Shown piece after piece: positions 7,178 through 16,538 of a stretch of DNA of 64,000 nucleotides (its first letter is position 1; each line of letters starts with the position of its first letter). The notes under the pieces were generated by a model. That model did not search any database and was not told the origin of the DNA. It was given only the letters and a program-made list of their open reading frames with translations. The DNA comes from Corallococcus carmarthensis (GTDB lineage Bacteria; Myxococcota; Myxococcia; Myxococcales; Myxococcaceae). Location of the stretch: contig NZ_RAWE01000002.1 of the NCBI RefSeq assembly GCF_003611695.1, positions 62,001-126,000 on the forward strand. The letters run 5' to 3'. The translations under genes were made by a program, and so were the position numbers.

Positions 7178-9991
7178 CTATTTCTCCTGCTTTCTCAAGC
7201 CGATGACACTGACCGCCAGCAGGAGGGGGACGCACGCGGCCAGGAAGGCGACATCCCGCATGAGGAGTCCCGCCCCCAGTCCCTTGGTGAAGGCGCCCAG
7301 GCTGGCGTGCATGTAATAGGTGGCCGGCCAGATGGACCCGACGACCCCGGCTCCGCCCTGCAGCGTGGAGACGGGCTGCAACAAGCCGGAGAACTGGATG
7401 GTCGGCACGATGGTCAGGATGGCCGTGACGAAGACGGCCGCCACCTGGCTGCCGGTGAAGGTGGACGTCACCATCCCAATGCCTGTCGTCGCCGCGACGT
7501 AGAACAGCGTGCAGAGCATCAACGTCAGGAAGCTGCCCTTGATGGGAACGCTGAAGACGACCAGCGCCAGGGCGGTGAGGATGAAGAAGTTGATCATGCC
7601 AATGACGATGTAGGGCAGCTGCTTTCCGAGCAGGTACTCCAGCCTCCCCGTGGGCGTGACGTAGAAGTTGATGATCGACCCCAGCTCCTTCTCCCGCACG
7701 ATGCTGACCGTCATGAGGATCGCGGGAATCAGCAGCAGCAGCAGCGCCGGGACACTCGGCACGATGGAGTAGACGCTCTCGAAGGTTGGATTGTAGAGGT
7801 AGCGCTCCTCGATATTGGCCGTGTCCTTCTGGGCCCTGGCTGAAGCGAAGCCGCTCGCCGGATCCCGCAGCATCCGGTTGTGGACCCCCTGGACGTATTG
7901 CTCGACGGTGTCGCCACGGAAGGTCATGGCGCCGTCCACCTGCGCCAGCACCTCCGGTCCCGAGCCCCGGCGGAATTCCAGACCGAAGCGGGGCGGAATC
8001 TCCAGCACCATGGAGACATCGTCGGACTGGAGCCGGCGGAGCGCCTCGTCCGCGGAGGAGACGGGCGGAGTCGGGGCGAAGTAGGGTTTCGCCGCGCTGA
8101 ACTGTTCAAGGTAGGCGCGGCTCTCTGGCGACTGGTCCATGTCCAGCGCGGAGTAGCGGATGTTCTCGATGTCGGTCGTGATGCCGAAGCCGAAGACGAG
8201 CATCAGCACCGCCGAGCCGATGAAGGCAAACCCCAGCCGGACCTTGTCGCGGAGGATCTGGATGGCCTCGTTGTGGGTGTACGCGAGCATCCGGCCGAGC
8301 CGCAGCCGGAGTCCGGCCCGGTCCGTTCGTGGCGCGGCCGGGGGCTGGAGCGGAGGGGCTTCGGGCGCGTGGGCGGGAGTCACCTCCTTGGCTGGCGCGT
8401 CCTTGGTCTCGGCGCGGGCCTTTTCGGCGATGGCGTCTTCCATGTAGCCGATGAAGGCGGTCTCCAGGCTGTCCGCGTTGCGGGACTCGATGAGCTTCTG
8501 GGGCGTGTCCGCCGCCAGCACCTGTCCCGCGTTCATGAGGGAGATGCGGTCGCAGCGCATGCCCTCGTTCATGAAGTGCGTCGTCACGAAGATGGTGACG
8601 CCCTGCTTGCGCGACAGGTCGATGAGCAGCTCCCAGAAGCTGTCCCGGGCGACCGGATCGACTCCCGACGTGGGCTCGTCCAGGATGAGGATCTGCGGCC
8701 CGTGCAGCACGGCGACGGCCAGCGAGAGCCGCTGGCGCAGGCCCATGGGCAGGTCCCCGGCCAACGCCCCCAGATGCGCGCCCAGGCCGAACCGCTCGAC
8801 CAGCTCCTCGATGCGCGCCTTCGCCTTGTCTGGCGGCAGGTGGTAGAGCCGGGCGTGCAGGACCAGGTTCTGCTCGACGCTCAGCTCGCCGTAGAGCGAG
8901 AACGCCTGCGTCATGTAGCCCAGGTTCTTGCGCACCTCCATGCTGCCGGCGTCCACGGAGCTGCCGAAGAGCTTCGCCGTCCCTTCCGTGGGAGGCAGCA
9001 GGCCGGTCAGCATCTTCATGGTCGTGGACTTGCCGCAGCCGTTGGAGCCCAGGAAGCCGAAGATCTCCCCCCGCTCGATGGACAAGGTGACGTGGTCGAC
9101 GGCGGTGAAGGTCCCGAAGCGGCGGGTCAGCCCATGGGCCTCGATGGCCAGCTCCGCATTGCCAGACACGCGGGGCGGGATGGTGATCTCCTTGTGGCCC
9201 CGCCGCTTCTCCTCGGGCAGCAGCGCGATGAAGCATTTCTCCAGGTCCTGGGTCCCCGTGCGCTCCATCAGCTCCGCGGGGGTGCCCGTCGCCAGCACGC
9301 GCCCCGCGTCCATGGCGACGATCCAGTCCCACTGCTGGGCTTCGTCCATGTAGGCCGTGGAGATGATGACGCTCATTCCGGGACGCCCGGCGCGGATATC
9401 GTCGATGAGCGTCCAGAACTGCCGCCGGGAGAGCGGGTCGACGCCGGTGGTGGGCTCGTCGAGGATGAGCAGGTCCGGGTCGTGCACCAGCGCGCCGCAC
9501 AGCCCCACCTTCTGCTTCATGCCGCCAGAGAGCTTGCCTGCGGGGCGCTCCGCGAACTTGCCCAGTCCGGTGGCCGCGAGCAGCTCCGGGACGCGCACCT
9601 TGCGCTCCTCGGGAGACAGCCCGAAGAGCCGGGCCATGAAGTCGACGTTGTCGTAGACGCTGAGCTCCAGATAGAGGTTCTTCCCCAGCCCCTGGGGCAT
9701 GTATGCGATTCGCGGCCCCACCGCGCGGCGGTGCCGGGCGTCGGCGATGTCCCCGTCCAGGACCGTCACCCGGCCCTGCTGCATCTTCTTGGAGCCGGCG
9801 ACCAGGGCCATCAACGTCGACTTGCCCACGCCGTCAGGCCCCACGATCCCCACCCGGATGCCGCTCGGAACGTCGAGCGAGATGCCGTCGAGCGCGACGA
9901 CCTTGCCGTAGCGGTGGGTCACGTCCTGGATGGAGACCACGAGCCTGCTGGAGGCGCCGCCCGGCGAGTCTGGAGACACGGATGAGACCAT
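7178..9991 (-). CDS. rbbA: RbbA-like fusion: two ABC ATPase domains plus ABC-2 permease
   Basis: 937 residues. ABC domain 1 (about 18-250) has Walker A GPDGVGKST, signature LSGGMKQKV and Walker B LLILDEPTTGVDP. ABC domain 2 (about 290-510) has Walker A GSNGCGKST and Walker B ILILDEPTSGVDP, but its signature reads LPMGLRQRL, weaker than LSGGQ. A charged, Pro/Ala-rich linker (~530-575) leads into a C-terminal ABC-2 permease with one helix near 600, a large loop and 5-6 helices after ~760, including REKELGSIINFYVTPTGR. This order matches RbbA/YhiH proteins. Downstream the YhhJ-like permease starts within 3 bases; upstream is the HlyD adaptor. Likely drives export of an unknown hydrophobic compound. 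GGAAGGACTCAGCC precedes the ATG. Confidence 0.9.
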   Translation of the reverse strand: MVSSVSPDSPGGASSRLVVSIQDVTHRYGKVVALDGISLDVPSGIRVGIVGPDGVGKSTLMALVAGSKKMQQGRVTVLDGDIADARHRRAVGPRIAYMPQGLGKNLYLELSVYDNVDFMARLFGLSPEERKVRVPELLAATGLGKFAERPAGKLSGGMKQKVGLCGALVHDPDLLILDEPTTGVDPLSRRQFWTLIDDIRAGRPGMSVIISTAYMDEAQQWDWIVAMDAGRVLATGTPAELMERTGTQDLEKCFIALLPEEKRRGHKEITIPPRVSGNAELAIEAHGLTRRFGTFTAVDHVTLSIERGEIFGFLGSNGCGKSTTMKMLTGLLPPTEGTAKLFGSSVDAGSMEVRKNLGYMTQAFSLYGELSVEQNLVLHARLYHLPPDKAKARIEELVERFGLGAHLGALAGDLPMGLRQRLSLAVAVLHGPQILILDEPTSGVDPVARDSFWELLIDLSRKQGVTIFVTTHFMNEGMRCDRISLMNAGQVLAADTPQKLIESRNADSLETAFIGYMEDAIAEKARAETKDAPAKEVTPAHAPEAPPLQPPAAPRTDRAGLRLRLGRMLAYTHNEAIQILRDKVRLGFAFIGSAVLMLVFGFGITTDIENIRYSALDMDQSPESRAYLEQFSAAKPYFAPTPPVSSADEALRRLQSDDVSMVLEIPPRFGLEFRRGSGPEVLAQVDGAMTFRGDTVEQYVQGVHNRMLRDPASGFASARAQKDTANIEERYLYNPTFESVYSIVPSVPALLLLLIPAILMTVSIVREKELGSIINFYVTPTGRLEYLLGKQLPYIVIGMINFFILTALALVVFSVPIKGSFLTLMLCTLFYVAATTGIGMVTSTFTGSQVAAVFVTAILTIVPTIQFSGLLQPVSTLQGGAGVVGSIWPATYYMHASLGAFTKGLGAGLLMRDVAFLAACVPLLLAVSVIGLRKQEK

Positions 9992-10016
9992 GGCTGAGTC
10001 CTTCCGGGTCGCCGGG

Positions 10017-11027
10017 CTAACGGGATGCGGATTCGCCTGTGATGACGTTCTGCAAGCGGGAGGGCCACTCCGCGGAGGGGTCCACCTTGACGTAGCCGAC
10101 GCCGCGAATGCCTGTCTTGATGCGCTCGACGTAGCGGCTGGCCAGCTCCCGGGGGACCTGGAGCTTCAAGCGGAACACCAGCTTCTCCCGCTCGCTCTTC
10201 GTTTCGACCTGCTTGGGGGTGAACTGCGCTTCCGGGGACACGAAGGACACGTAGCCGGGGATCGAGCGGTTGGGTTCGAAGTCGACGGTGAGGCGCGCTT
10301 CGGAGCCAAGCTTCACGCGGGCGGCCTCGCTGGCTGGGAGGAAGATCTCCATGAAGACGTCTTCCAGGTTCACGAGCGTCAGCGCCGGTCCACCGGGCGA
10401 GAGCACCTCGCCGGGCTCGGCCAGACGGTAGAGGACCCTTCCCGTCACCGGAGACTTGAGCGTCGCATCCGCGATGCGCGTTTGAATCGTCGCGGCATTC
10501 GCTCGCGCGACCTCGATCTCCTGCTTGGACGTCTTCAGCGTGGCTTCCGCCTCCGCCAGGCTGGCCCGGGTGGTCTCCAGCTGGCTCGTGCGAACGTCCA
10601 CGTCCCGCTGCGAGCCGGCGCCCTGCGACACCAGCCTCCGGGCGCGCTCGGCCTCGATGGTGGCGAGCTCGATTTCACTCTTCTGTTTGACGATCCCCGC
10701 CTGGGCCACCGCCAGCTTCTCCTGCGTGGCCGCGAGGTTCGCGTTGGCCTCCGCCAGGCTGGACTCCAGCGTGGTGGTGTCCAGTTGCACCAGCACCTGA
10801 CCCGGCTTGACGAGGTCGCCCTCGTTGACAAGGATTTGCTTCACCCGCAGGGGTTCCTTGGCGGAGACATCCGCCAGCTTCGACTCCAGCCGGCCGTTGC
10901 CCGAGACAATCCCCTCCGGCAGCTCGGATTTCTTCCCCTTCCAATACCGGAAACCAATGAACGCGATGATCGCGATGGCGATCACCCCGATGACCCACTT
11001 CATCTTCCCTTTCGGGAGCTTGGGCAT
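10017..11027 (-). CDS. HlyD-family membrane fusion protein (periplasmic adaptor)
   Basis: 336 residues. A single N-terminal helix (WVIGVIAIAIIAFIGFRYW) anchors it in the inner membrane. Then come a split biotinyl-lipoyl domain (EPLRVKQILVNEGDLVKPGQVLVQLD ... LKSPVTGRVLYRLAEPGEVLSPG), a long alpha-helical coiled-coil hairpin rich in Glu/Ala/Arg (about 95-185), and a beta-barrel with EIFLPASEAARVKLGSEA. This is the YhiI/HlyD adaptor that links the inner-membrane transporter to the outer-membrane factor. It lies between the outer-membrane factor gene (10 bases upstream) and the ABC fusion gene (25 bases downstream), so the operon is contiguous. Confidence 0.9.
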   Translation of the reverse strand: MPKLPKGKMKWVIGVIAIAIIAFIGFRYWKGKKSELPEGIVSGNGRLESKLADVSAKEPLRVKQILVNEGDLVKPGQVLVQLDTTTLESSLAEANANLAATQEKLAVAQAGIVKQKSEIELATIEAERARRLVSQGAGSQRDVDVRTSQLETTRASLAEAEATLKTSKQEIEVARANAATIQTRIADATLKSPVTGRVLYRLAEPGEVLSPGGPALTLVNLEDVFMEIFLPASEAARVKLGSEARLTVDFEPNRSIPGYVSFVSPEAQFTPKQVETKSEREKLVFRLKLQVPRELASRYVERIKTGIRGVGYVKVDPSAEWPSRLQNVITGESASR

Positions 11028-11037
11028 GGCGGACTCT

Positions 11038-12654
11038 CTATTGCTTTCCCGGTTGCGAAAGCGTCTTGGCTTCCTGCGACCGCGGCTTGGACAACATGTC
11101 GCCCCAGTGGGTCCGCTGCTCCATCTCGCTTTGCATGGGCTCCGGCACGACGGGCTGGCTTTTGCGGACCTCCCAGCCCCCGCCCAGCGCCTTGTAGAGG
11201 GCGACCAGGTTCGTGGCGATGGAGGAGCTCGTCTGGGCCAGGTTGTTCTGCTGTTCCAGGAGCGAGCGTTGCGCGTCCAGCACGCGCTGGTAGTCCACGG
11301 CGCCTTCGCGGTACTGCACCACCGCGAGCTCCACGGACCGCTGCGCGGCCTTCACGGCGGCTTGCTGGAACGCCATGGCCTTCTGGGCATTGACGAAACC
11401 CGTCAGGGCGTCCGCAACCTCCTGGCCCGCCTTGAGCACCGTGTTGCGGTAGTTGACCAGCAATTGCTGGAACCGCGCGTCCTCGACACGCACCCCGTTC
11501 TTCAGGCGGCCGTAGTTCAGGAAGGGAAAGACGATCCGGGGACCGATGGAATAGGCCAGGCTGCCGAGTGAGAAGAGATTGCCCGAGGCCGCGCCACTGG
11601 TGCTCGCCTGGAGCCCGACCGTCCCGAAGAGGGAGAAGCTCGGATAGAGCTCCGACTCGGCGATGCCAATCCGGGCACACTGCGCGGCGGCATACAGCTC
11701 CGCGCTGCGGACATCCGGACGCCGCCGCAGGATTTCAGCCGGCATGCCGACAGCCACCGTCGCGGGCGCCACCGGAATCTGCTTGGGGCCCGCCAGCAGG
11801 GCCTCCACGGCTCCCGTGGGCTGGCCCAGGAGCGTGCTCAGGGCGTTGCGCGCCTGCTCCAGCCCGCCTTCCAGCTGGGGAATGGTGGCCCGGGTGCTCT
11901 CCAGGAGGGTCGCGGCCTGGGTCATGTCGAGCTCCGACGTGACGCCGTTGTTGAAGCGCGACTCGGCGATCCGGAAGCCCTCCTCCTGGATCCGGACGTT
12001 CTCCCGGGCCTGCTCGATGAGCACCTCGAAGGTCCGGACCAGGACATAGGTCCGCGCGACCTCCGCGGTGAGCGAGACGAGTGAGGATTGGTAGTCCGCC
12101 ACCGACCCGAGCAGGCTGGCTGCACCCGATTCCACTCCCCGCCGGTACTTGCCCCAGAAATCCAGCTCCCACAGCGCGTCGAAGCCCAGCTGGTATTCCA
12201 GGTAGTGGCGGTCGATGGAGCCGAGGTTGGCCAGGTCCACCAGGTTGGCCCCGGCGGAGTTCTCACTGCGTCCCACCGCGGCGGCGCTGCCGGTGGCCAC
12301 CTGGACCTGCGGAAACTGCCGGCCGGTGAGGATGGCCAGCTGGGCGCGCGCCTCCACGATTCTCAGTCCGGCGATCTGCAGCGGCAGGTTCTGCCGGTAG
12401 GCGACCTCGACGAGTCGATCCAGCGACGGATCCCCAAACGATTTCCACCATTGGGTGTCGACCTCGGACTGCGTCGACAGCCGCGGGTCGCCCTGGGTGC
12501 GCCACTCCTTGGCGATCGCGGCCTCGGGCTTCGTGAAGTTGGGTCCTACCGTGCACCCTGAGAGCGCTGACAGGACGCCGAGCAGCGGCAAGGCGCCGAC
12601 GAAGGGTGCGAACCCCGGCTTCATGCCCTTCATGGTGCTGTCCGTCCCCGGCAT
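11038..12654 (-). CDS. TolC/NodT-type outer-membrane efflux lipoprotein
   Basis: About 538 residues from the ATG at 12654, preceded by GAGG at good spacing; a GTG three codons earlier and ATGs at 12633 and 12624 are alternatives. The lipobox LSALSGC is followed by the NodT hallmark TVGPNFTKPEA. Two OEP domains follow, with typical motifs QWWKSFGDPSLDRLVEVA, ELDFWGKYRRGVESG, PAEILRRRPDVRSAE and VANLVALYKALGGGW-like endings (here TNLVALYKALGGGW). First gene of a four-gene exporter operon that supplies its own outer-membrane channel. The last ~40 residues are charged and poorly conserved. Confidence 0.9.
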   Translation of the reverse strand: MPGTDSTMKGMKPGFAPFVGALPLLGVLSALSGCTVGPNFTKPEAAIAKEWRTQGDPRLSTQSEVDTQWWKSFGDPSLDRLVEVAYRQNLPLQIAGLRIVEARAQLAILTGRQFPQVQVATGSAAAVGRSENSAGANLVDLANLGSIDRHYLEYQLGFDALWELDFWGKYRRGVESGAASLLGSVADYQSSLVSLTAEVARTYVLVRTFEVLIEQARENVRIQEEGFRIAESRFNNGVTSELDMTQAATLLESTRATIPQLEGGLEQARNALSTLLGQPTGAVEALLAGPKQIPVAPATVAVGMPAEILRRRPDVRSAELYAAAQCARIGIAESELYPSFSLFGTVGLQASTSGAASGNLFSLGSLAYSIGPRIVFPFLNYGRLKNGVRVEDARFQQLLVNYRNTVLKAGQEVADALTGFVNAQKAMAFQQAAVKAAQRSVELAVVQYREGAVDYQRVLDAQRSLLEQQNNLAQTSSSIATNLVALYKALGGGWEVRKSQPVVPEPMQSEMEQRTHWGDMLSKPRSQEAKTLSQPGKQ

Positions 12655-12886
12655 CCGCGACACCTCGATAGGTGGGGAGGATCCGCACGTCGCTCAGCGC
12701 GCGGAAGTACGAGCTGTCCGAATGCCCCGCGGGACAGTCCGAGATGTCCTTTCATCAATGCCAGACACAGGCCTTGGGGCGACGTGGATGTCGCCCGCCG
12801 CACAGGGTTGGCGTCCTTCGGCCCGGAGGAAGCATCTCCCTTGGGTACGCATTGCGCTTGTCGTGGGTTCGCACGACCCTGGGGGC

Positions 12887-13687
12887 ATGGCACAGGACAC
12901 CCACTCGGAGCCCCTGAAGCGCAAGGCCTATGACAAGGAGCTTCGCAAGCTTCAGGCCCGGCTCTGCCAGCTTCAGGATTGGGTCAAGCAGGAGGCGATG
13001 CGCGTCATCGTGGTCTTCGAAGGGCGGGACGCCGCGGGCAAGGGGGGGACGATTCGCGCCATCACCGAGCGGGTGAGTCCCCGGGTGTTTCGCGTGGTGG
13101 CCCTCCCGGCACCTTCGAGCCGGGAGAAGACCCAGATGTACCTCCAGCGGTACGTGCCGCACTTTCCCGCGGCGGGCGAAATCGTGATCTTCGACCGCAG
13201 TTGGTACAACCGGGCCGGGGTCGAGCCCGTGATGGGCTTCTGCACCCCCGAGGAGCACGAGCGCTTCCTGATAGGTTGTCCCGTCTTCGAGCAGTACATG
13301 GTCGACAGCGGAATCATCTTGCTGAAGATCTGGCTCGAGGTCGGCAAGGCGGAACAGGAGCGGCGGTTCGCGGCGCGGGTCGACGACCCCCTCAGGCAGT
13401 GGAAGCTGAGCCCGATGGACATCAAGTCCTGGAAGCGTTGGTACGACTATTCCCGGGCGCGGGACCAGATGCTGGCCGCGACGGACACGCCGCATGCGCC
13501 CTGGCACATCCTGCGGTCGGACAACAAGAAGAAGGCGCGGCTCAACTGCATCCGCTTCCTGCTGGAGCAGATTCCCCACAAGCGGGTGAAGCGCCCCAAG
13601 GCGAAGCTGCCCCGTCGTTCCACGCGGGGCGAGTACGACGACGACGCTTCGCTCCAGGGGAAGAACTTCATCCCCGAGAGGTACTGA
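12887..13687 (+). CDS. ppk2: Polyphosphate kinase 2
   Basis: 266 residues from the ATG at 12887; the frame extends upstream but that part lacks family resemblance. Phosphate transfer between polyphosphate and nucleotides. Walker A-like loop FEGRDAAGKGG (residues 45-55), Walker B-region IFDRSWYNRAGVE (101-113), then the lid region with KQWKLSPMD-like sequence (here RQWKLSPMDIKSWKRWYDY) and WHILRSDNKKKARLN. These are diagnostic for single-domain PPK2 enzymes. Length fits the family (~230-300). Sequence alone does not decide ADP versus GDP or AMP preference. It is divergent from the exporter operon and convergent with the HAD fusion gene, with a small hairpin between. Confidence 0.92.
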   Translation: MAQDTHSEPLKRKAYDKELRKLQARLCQLQDWVKQEAMRVIVVFEGRDAAGKGGTIRAITERVSPRVFRVVALPAPSSREKTQMYLQRYVPHFPAAGEIVIFDRSWYNRAGVEPVMGFCTPEEHERFLIGCPVFEQYMVDSGIILLKIWLEVGKAEQERRFAARVDDPLRQWKLSPMDIKSWKRWYDYSRARDQMLAATDTPHAPWHILRSDNKKKARLNCIRFLLEQIPHKRVKRPKAKLPRRSTRGEYDDDASLQGKNFIPERY

Positions 13688-13696
13688 GCCCGCACC

Positions 13697-13711
13697 GCTC
13701 CCTCAGGGAGC
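13697..13711. terminator. Small hairpin between convergent ppk2 and HAD genes
   Basis: GCTCCC-TCA-GGGAGC, a perfect 6-bp stem whose triloop is the stop codon of the minus-strand HAD gene. It lies 10 bases past the ppk2 stop. A bidirectional terminator role is inferred. Confidence 0.4.
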
Positions 13712-15217
13712 TTCGTCGCTCGCGAGGAGGGCGGCGGGGTCCGCCACCACGATGTCCGCGCCGTGGCGGCGCAGCTCGGCGGGCTGGCCCAGCCGGTCGA
13801 CGCCAATGACATAGGCGAAGTGGGCCGCCCGTGCGGCCGCGGCGCCGGCGGGCGTGTCCTCGAAGACGACCGCTTCCTCGGTGCTGGCACCCAGGGCCCG
13901 CGCCGCCGTGAGGTAGAGCTCGGGAGGCGGCATGGCGTCGAGCCGCGCGTCGAAGAGGTCCGCGATGCCGGCCGACTGGAGCATCTCGGCGCAGTGCCTG
14001 CTCGCGGAGACGGCCGCGGTCCGGAGTCCCGCGGCGCGTGCCGCCTGGACGTAGCGGACCGTTCCCTCGTACGTCTCCACACGCTCCTGCCGGAGCAACT
14101 CGGCCAGGAGTCCTGACTTGCGGTCGTTCAGCGCGTGAACCGTGCTCTCCGGCAATTCAATGCCGCGGGCGTCGAGGAACGCGTGGATGCCTTCCAGGGA
14201 GGGCTTGCCGTCGAAGTAGCGGCTGTAGTCGCGCACCAGGTCGAAGGGGATGAAGGGCTGCCCGGAGGACTTCGCGCGCTGCCGCAGGTAGTAGTCACAC
14301 AGCTGCTTCCAGGCCCTGGCGTGGAGGCTGGCGGTCTGGGTGAGGACGCCATCGAGGCCAAAGAGGCAGGCGCGCGCACGGGGCGGAAGCCCCAGCTTCG
14401 TCCGTGCGAGAGGCGGCTGGCCCAGGATGAACAGGTCGACCGCGTGGGCGAACCCGTCCTCGTCGTTGGGGCGGGTGACGTGGCGTGCGAACCGTTGGAC
14501 CTCGGGACTGGCGTTGCCCATGGCGATGCCCAGGCCCGCGGTGTTCAGCATGGGCAGGTCGTTGGCCATGTCCCCGATGGCCGCGATCTGCTCCAGGGGA
14601 AGCGAGAGGAGGCGCGCGGCCTCGCGCACGACCATCCCCTTGTTCGCTTCGGGGTGCGTGACGTCGACGTAGTAGGGCGTCGAACGCGCCGCCGACGCCT
14701 CGGTACCCAGCCGCAGGGCGAGCTCGGCCTCGCAGCGCGCGACCCGCGCCGTGTCCTCGCTTACCCCGACGAGCTTGATGGCGGCGTCGAGTACGCCGTG
14801 CAGGTCCGGGACGACGACCGGGTCGAACCCGACGTTGCTCCTCTCCCTCGCCACGCGGAAGGCCTCGGGGCCGCGGAGGAACCAATCCACTCCCTGGTAT
14901 ACCCAGACATCCAGGCCCGACTGGAGCATGAAATCAACGGCCTGTCTGGCGATGGCGGGGGGAAGGGTCCGCTGCGCCAGCACCGTCGTGAGATCGGGTT
15001 TGACATACATGCCGCCGTTGAAGGCGGCCAGGGGAGCGGTGAGCTTCAGCGGGGCCACCAGCCCTGCCATCCCTCTCGGCGGCCGCCCGCTCGTGAGGGT
15101 GAACAGGATGCCGCTGGCTCGCAGCCGGGCGACGGCGTCGCGGGTCCGCTCGGTGAGGACCTTGTCCCGCGTCACCAGGGTCCCGTCGATATCCGCGATG
15201 AGCAACTTGATGGTCAT
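13703..15217 (-). CDS. Fused double HAD protein: Cof-type phosphatase plus degenerate phosphoglucomutase-like HAD
   Basis: 504 residues. Domain 1 (1-~265) is a Cof/HAD-IIB phosphatase with motif I IADIDGTLV (D9, D11), motif II TSGRP, and IGDMANDLPML for metal binding; it looks active. Domain 2 (~278-504) resembles beta-phosphoglucomutase-like HAD-IA proteins: LFGLDGVLTQTASLHARAW, then TAAVSAS and VVFEDTPAGAAAA. In domain 2 the expected nucleophile Asp of DxD is Gly287 (codon GGC), and the motif III Lys (usually KPxP) appears as MPPPE. So domain 2 is probably catalytically dead or regulatory. It is divergent from the aldolase-phosphoketolase pair. The substrate is unknown. Confidence 0.85.
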   Translation of the reverse strand: MTIKLLIADIDGTLVTRDKVLTERTRDAVARLRASGILFTLTSGRPPRGMAGLVAPLKLTAPLAAFNGGMYVKPDLTTVLAQRTLPPAIARQAVDFMLQSGLDVWVYQGVDWFLRGPEAFRVARERSNVGFDPVVVPDLHGVLDAAIKLVGVSEDTARVARCEAELALRLGTEASAARSTPYYVDVTHPEANKGMVVREAARLLSLPLEQIAAIGDMANDLPMLNTAGLGIAMGNASPEVQRFARHVTRPNDEDGFAHAVDLFILGQPPLARTKLGLPPRARACLFGLDGVLTQTASLHARAWKQLCDYYLRQRAKSSGQPFIPFDLVRDYSRYFDGKPSLEGIHAFLDARGIELPESTVHALNDRKSGLLAELLRQERVETYEGTVRYVQAARAAGLRTAAVSASRHCAEMLQSAGIADLFDARLDAMPPPELYLTAARALGASTEEAVVFEDTPAGAAAARAAHFAYVIGVDRLGQPAELRRHGADIVVADPAALLASDEAP

Positions 15218-15430
15218 GGCTGTCCCCAGCGCCCGCCCGTTCGCCGCCGCGACCGCACCCCGGACGCGCGTTGCCAGTGACAGCGGGGGCCAGAATCAAG
15301 ATGGCATCGCGGCGTGGGCCGCACCATCCAGCCCGGTGCTCGAAGGCAGCCCCGTTGCCGAGCGCTCCGACGTCAGTTGTCGGCACATCAGGACGCCCTC
15401 AGGTTTTCATCCATTGGAGGGGAGGAACAC

Positions 15431-16525
15431 ATGCCGACGATGCCAGGGCTCGCCGAAACCGCGCGAGCCATCGTTGCTGATGGAAAGGGCATCCTGGCGG
15501 CGGACGAGACGGTCTCCACGATCACGAAGCGCCTGACCGCGCGCGAGATCGAGTCGACCCGGGACAGCCGCCGCGCCTACCGCGAGATGCTCTTCAGTAC
15601 GCCCGGCATCGCCGCGTTCATCGGCGGTGTCATACTGCAGGACGAGACCATCCATCAGGACAGCGCGACAGGCACCCCGCTGGTCGAGCTGCTGGAGGGC
15701 CGCGGCATCATCCCCGGCATCAAGGTGGATGCGGGCGTCCGCCCCCTGGCCGGCGCACCGGGAGAGTCCGTCACGGAAGGGCTCGACGGGCTCCGCGAGC
15801 GGCTGGTGGAGTACCGCGAGCTGGGGGCGCGCTTCGCCAAGTGGCGCGCGGTCTTCTCCATTCGCGAGGGGCTGCCGAGCGCGCAGTGCATCCACGCGAA
15901 CGCGCACGCGCTCGCGAGGTACGCCGCCCTCTGCCAGGAGCAGGGCCTGGTGCCCATCGTGGAGCCCGAGGTCCTGATGGAGGGGGCACACGCGCTCGAG
16001 CGGTGTGAGGACGTGACGGGGCGCGTGCTGCACGCGGTCTTCAACGAGCTCTTCGACGCGCGGGTGTCCCTGGAGGGGATGTTGCTCAAGCCGAACATGG
16101 TCACCGCGGGCCACGGGTGCGCGAGGCAGGCCCCGGTGGAGGAGGTCGCGGAGGCGACGTTGCGCGCCCTGACGCGCCATGTGCCGCCCGCGGTCCCCGG
16201 GGTCGTCTTCCTGTCCGGCGGACAGGATCATGTCCTGGCCACCGAGCACCTCAACGCCATCAATGCGCTGGAAGGCCCGAAGCCCTGGACGCTGAGCTTC
16301 TCCTACGGACGCGCGCTGCAGGACGAGGCGCTCGAGGTCTGGCGGGGCCGGCGTGAGCAGGTGCCCGCCGCCCAGCAGGTGTTCCACCACCGCGCCTGGT
16401 GCGACAGCGCGGCGGCCCTGGGCAGGTACAGCGGCAACATGGAGGACGAGACGGGCTTCGCCCAGGCGGCGGAACCGCCCTCCATCCACGGCCCATCCGA
16501 CTCACCACTCCACACCCACCACTGA
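15431..16525 (+). CDS. Class I fructose-bisphosphate aldolase
   Basis: 364 residues from the ATG at 15431, which follows a GGAGGGGAGGAAC ribosome site. Cleaves or forms fructose 1,6-bisphosphate by a Schiff-base mechanism. Family signatures: [16 protein letters not shown] near the N-terminus, [32 protein letters not shown], and the Schiff-base Lys in [15 protein letters not shown] and [10 protein letters not shown] complete the C-terminal signature; the terminal Tyr common in animal enzymes is replaced by a His-rich tail. The phosphoketolase gene follows after 13 bases, so the two form an operon of sugar-phosphate metabolism. A small inverted repeat, CCGAC-N7-GTCGG at 15367-15383, may be an operator. 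Confidence 0.93.
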   Translation: MPTMPGLAETARAIVADGKGILAADETVSTITKRLTAREIESTRDSRRAYREMLFSTPGIAAFIGGVILQDETIHQDSATGTPLVELLEGRGIIPGIKVDAGVRPLAGAPGESVTEGLDGLRERLVEYRELGARFAKWRAVFSIREGLPSAQCIHANAHALARYAALCQEQGLVPIVEPEVLMEGAHALERCEDVTGRVLHAVFNELFDARVSLEGMLLKPNMVTAGHGCARQAPVEEVAEATLRALTRHVPPAVPGVVFLSGGQDHVLATEHLNAINALEGPKPWTLSFSYGRALQDEALEVWRGRREQVPAAQQVFHHRAWCDSAAALGRYSGNMEDETGFAQAAEPPSIHGPSDSPLHTHH

Positions 16526-16538
16526 TGGGAGGCATGTC

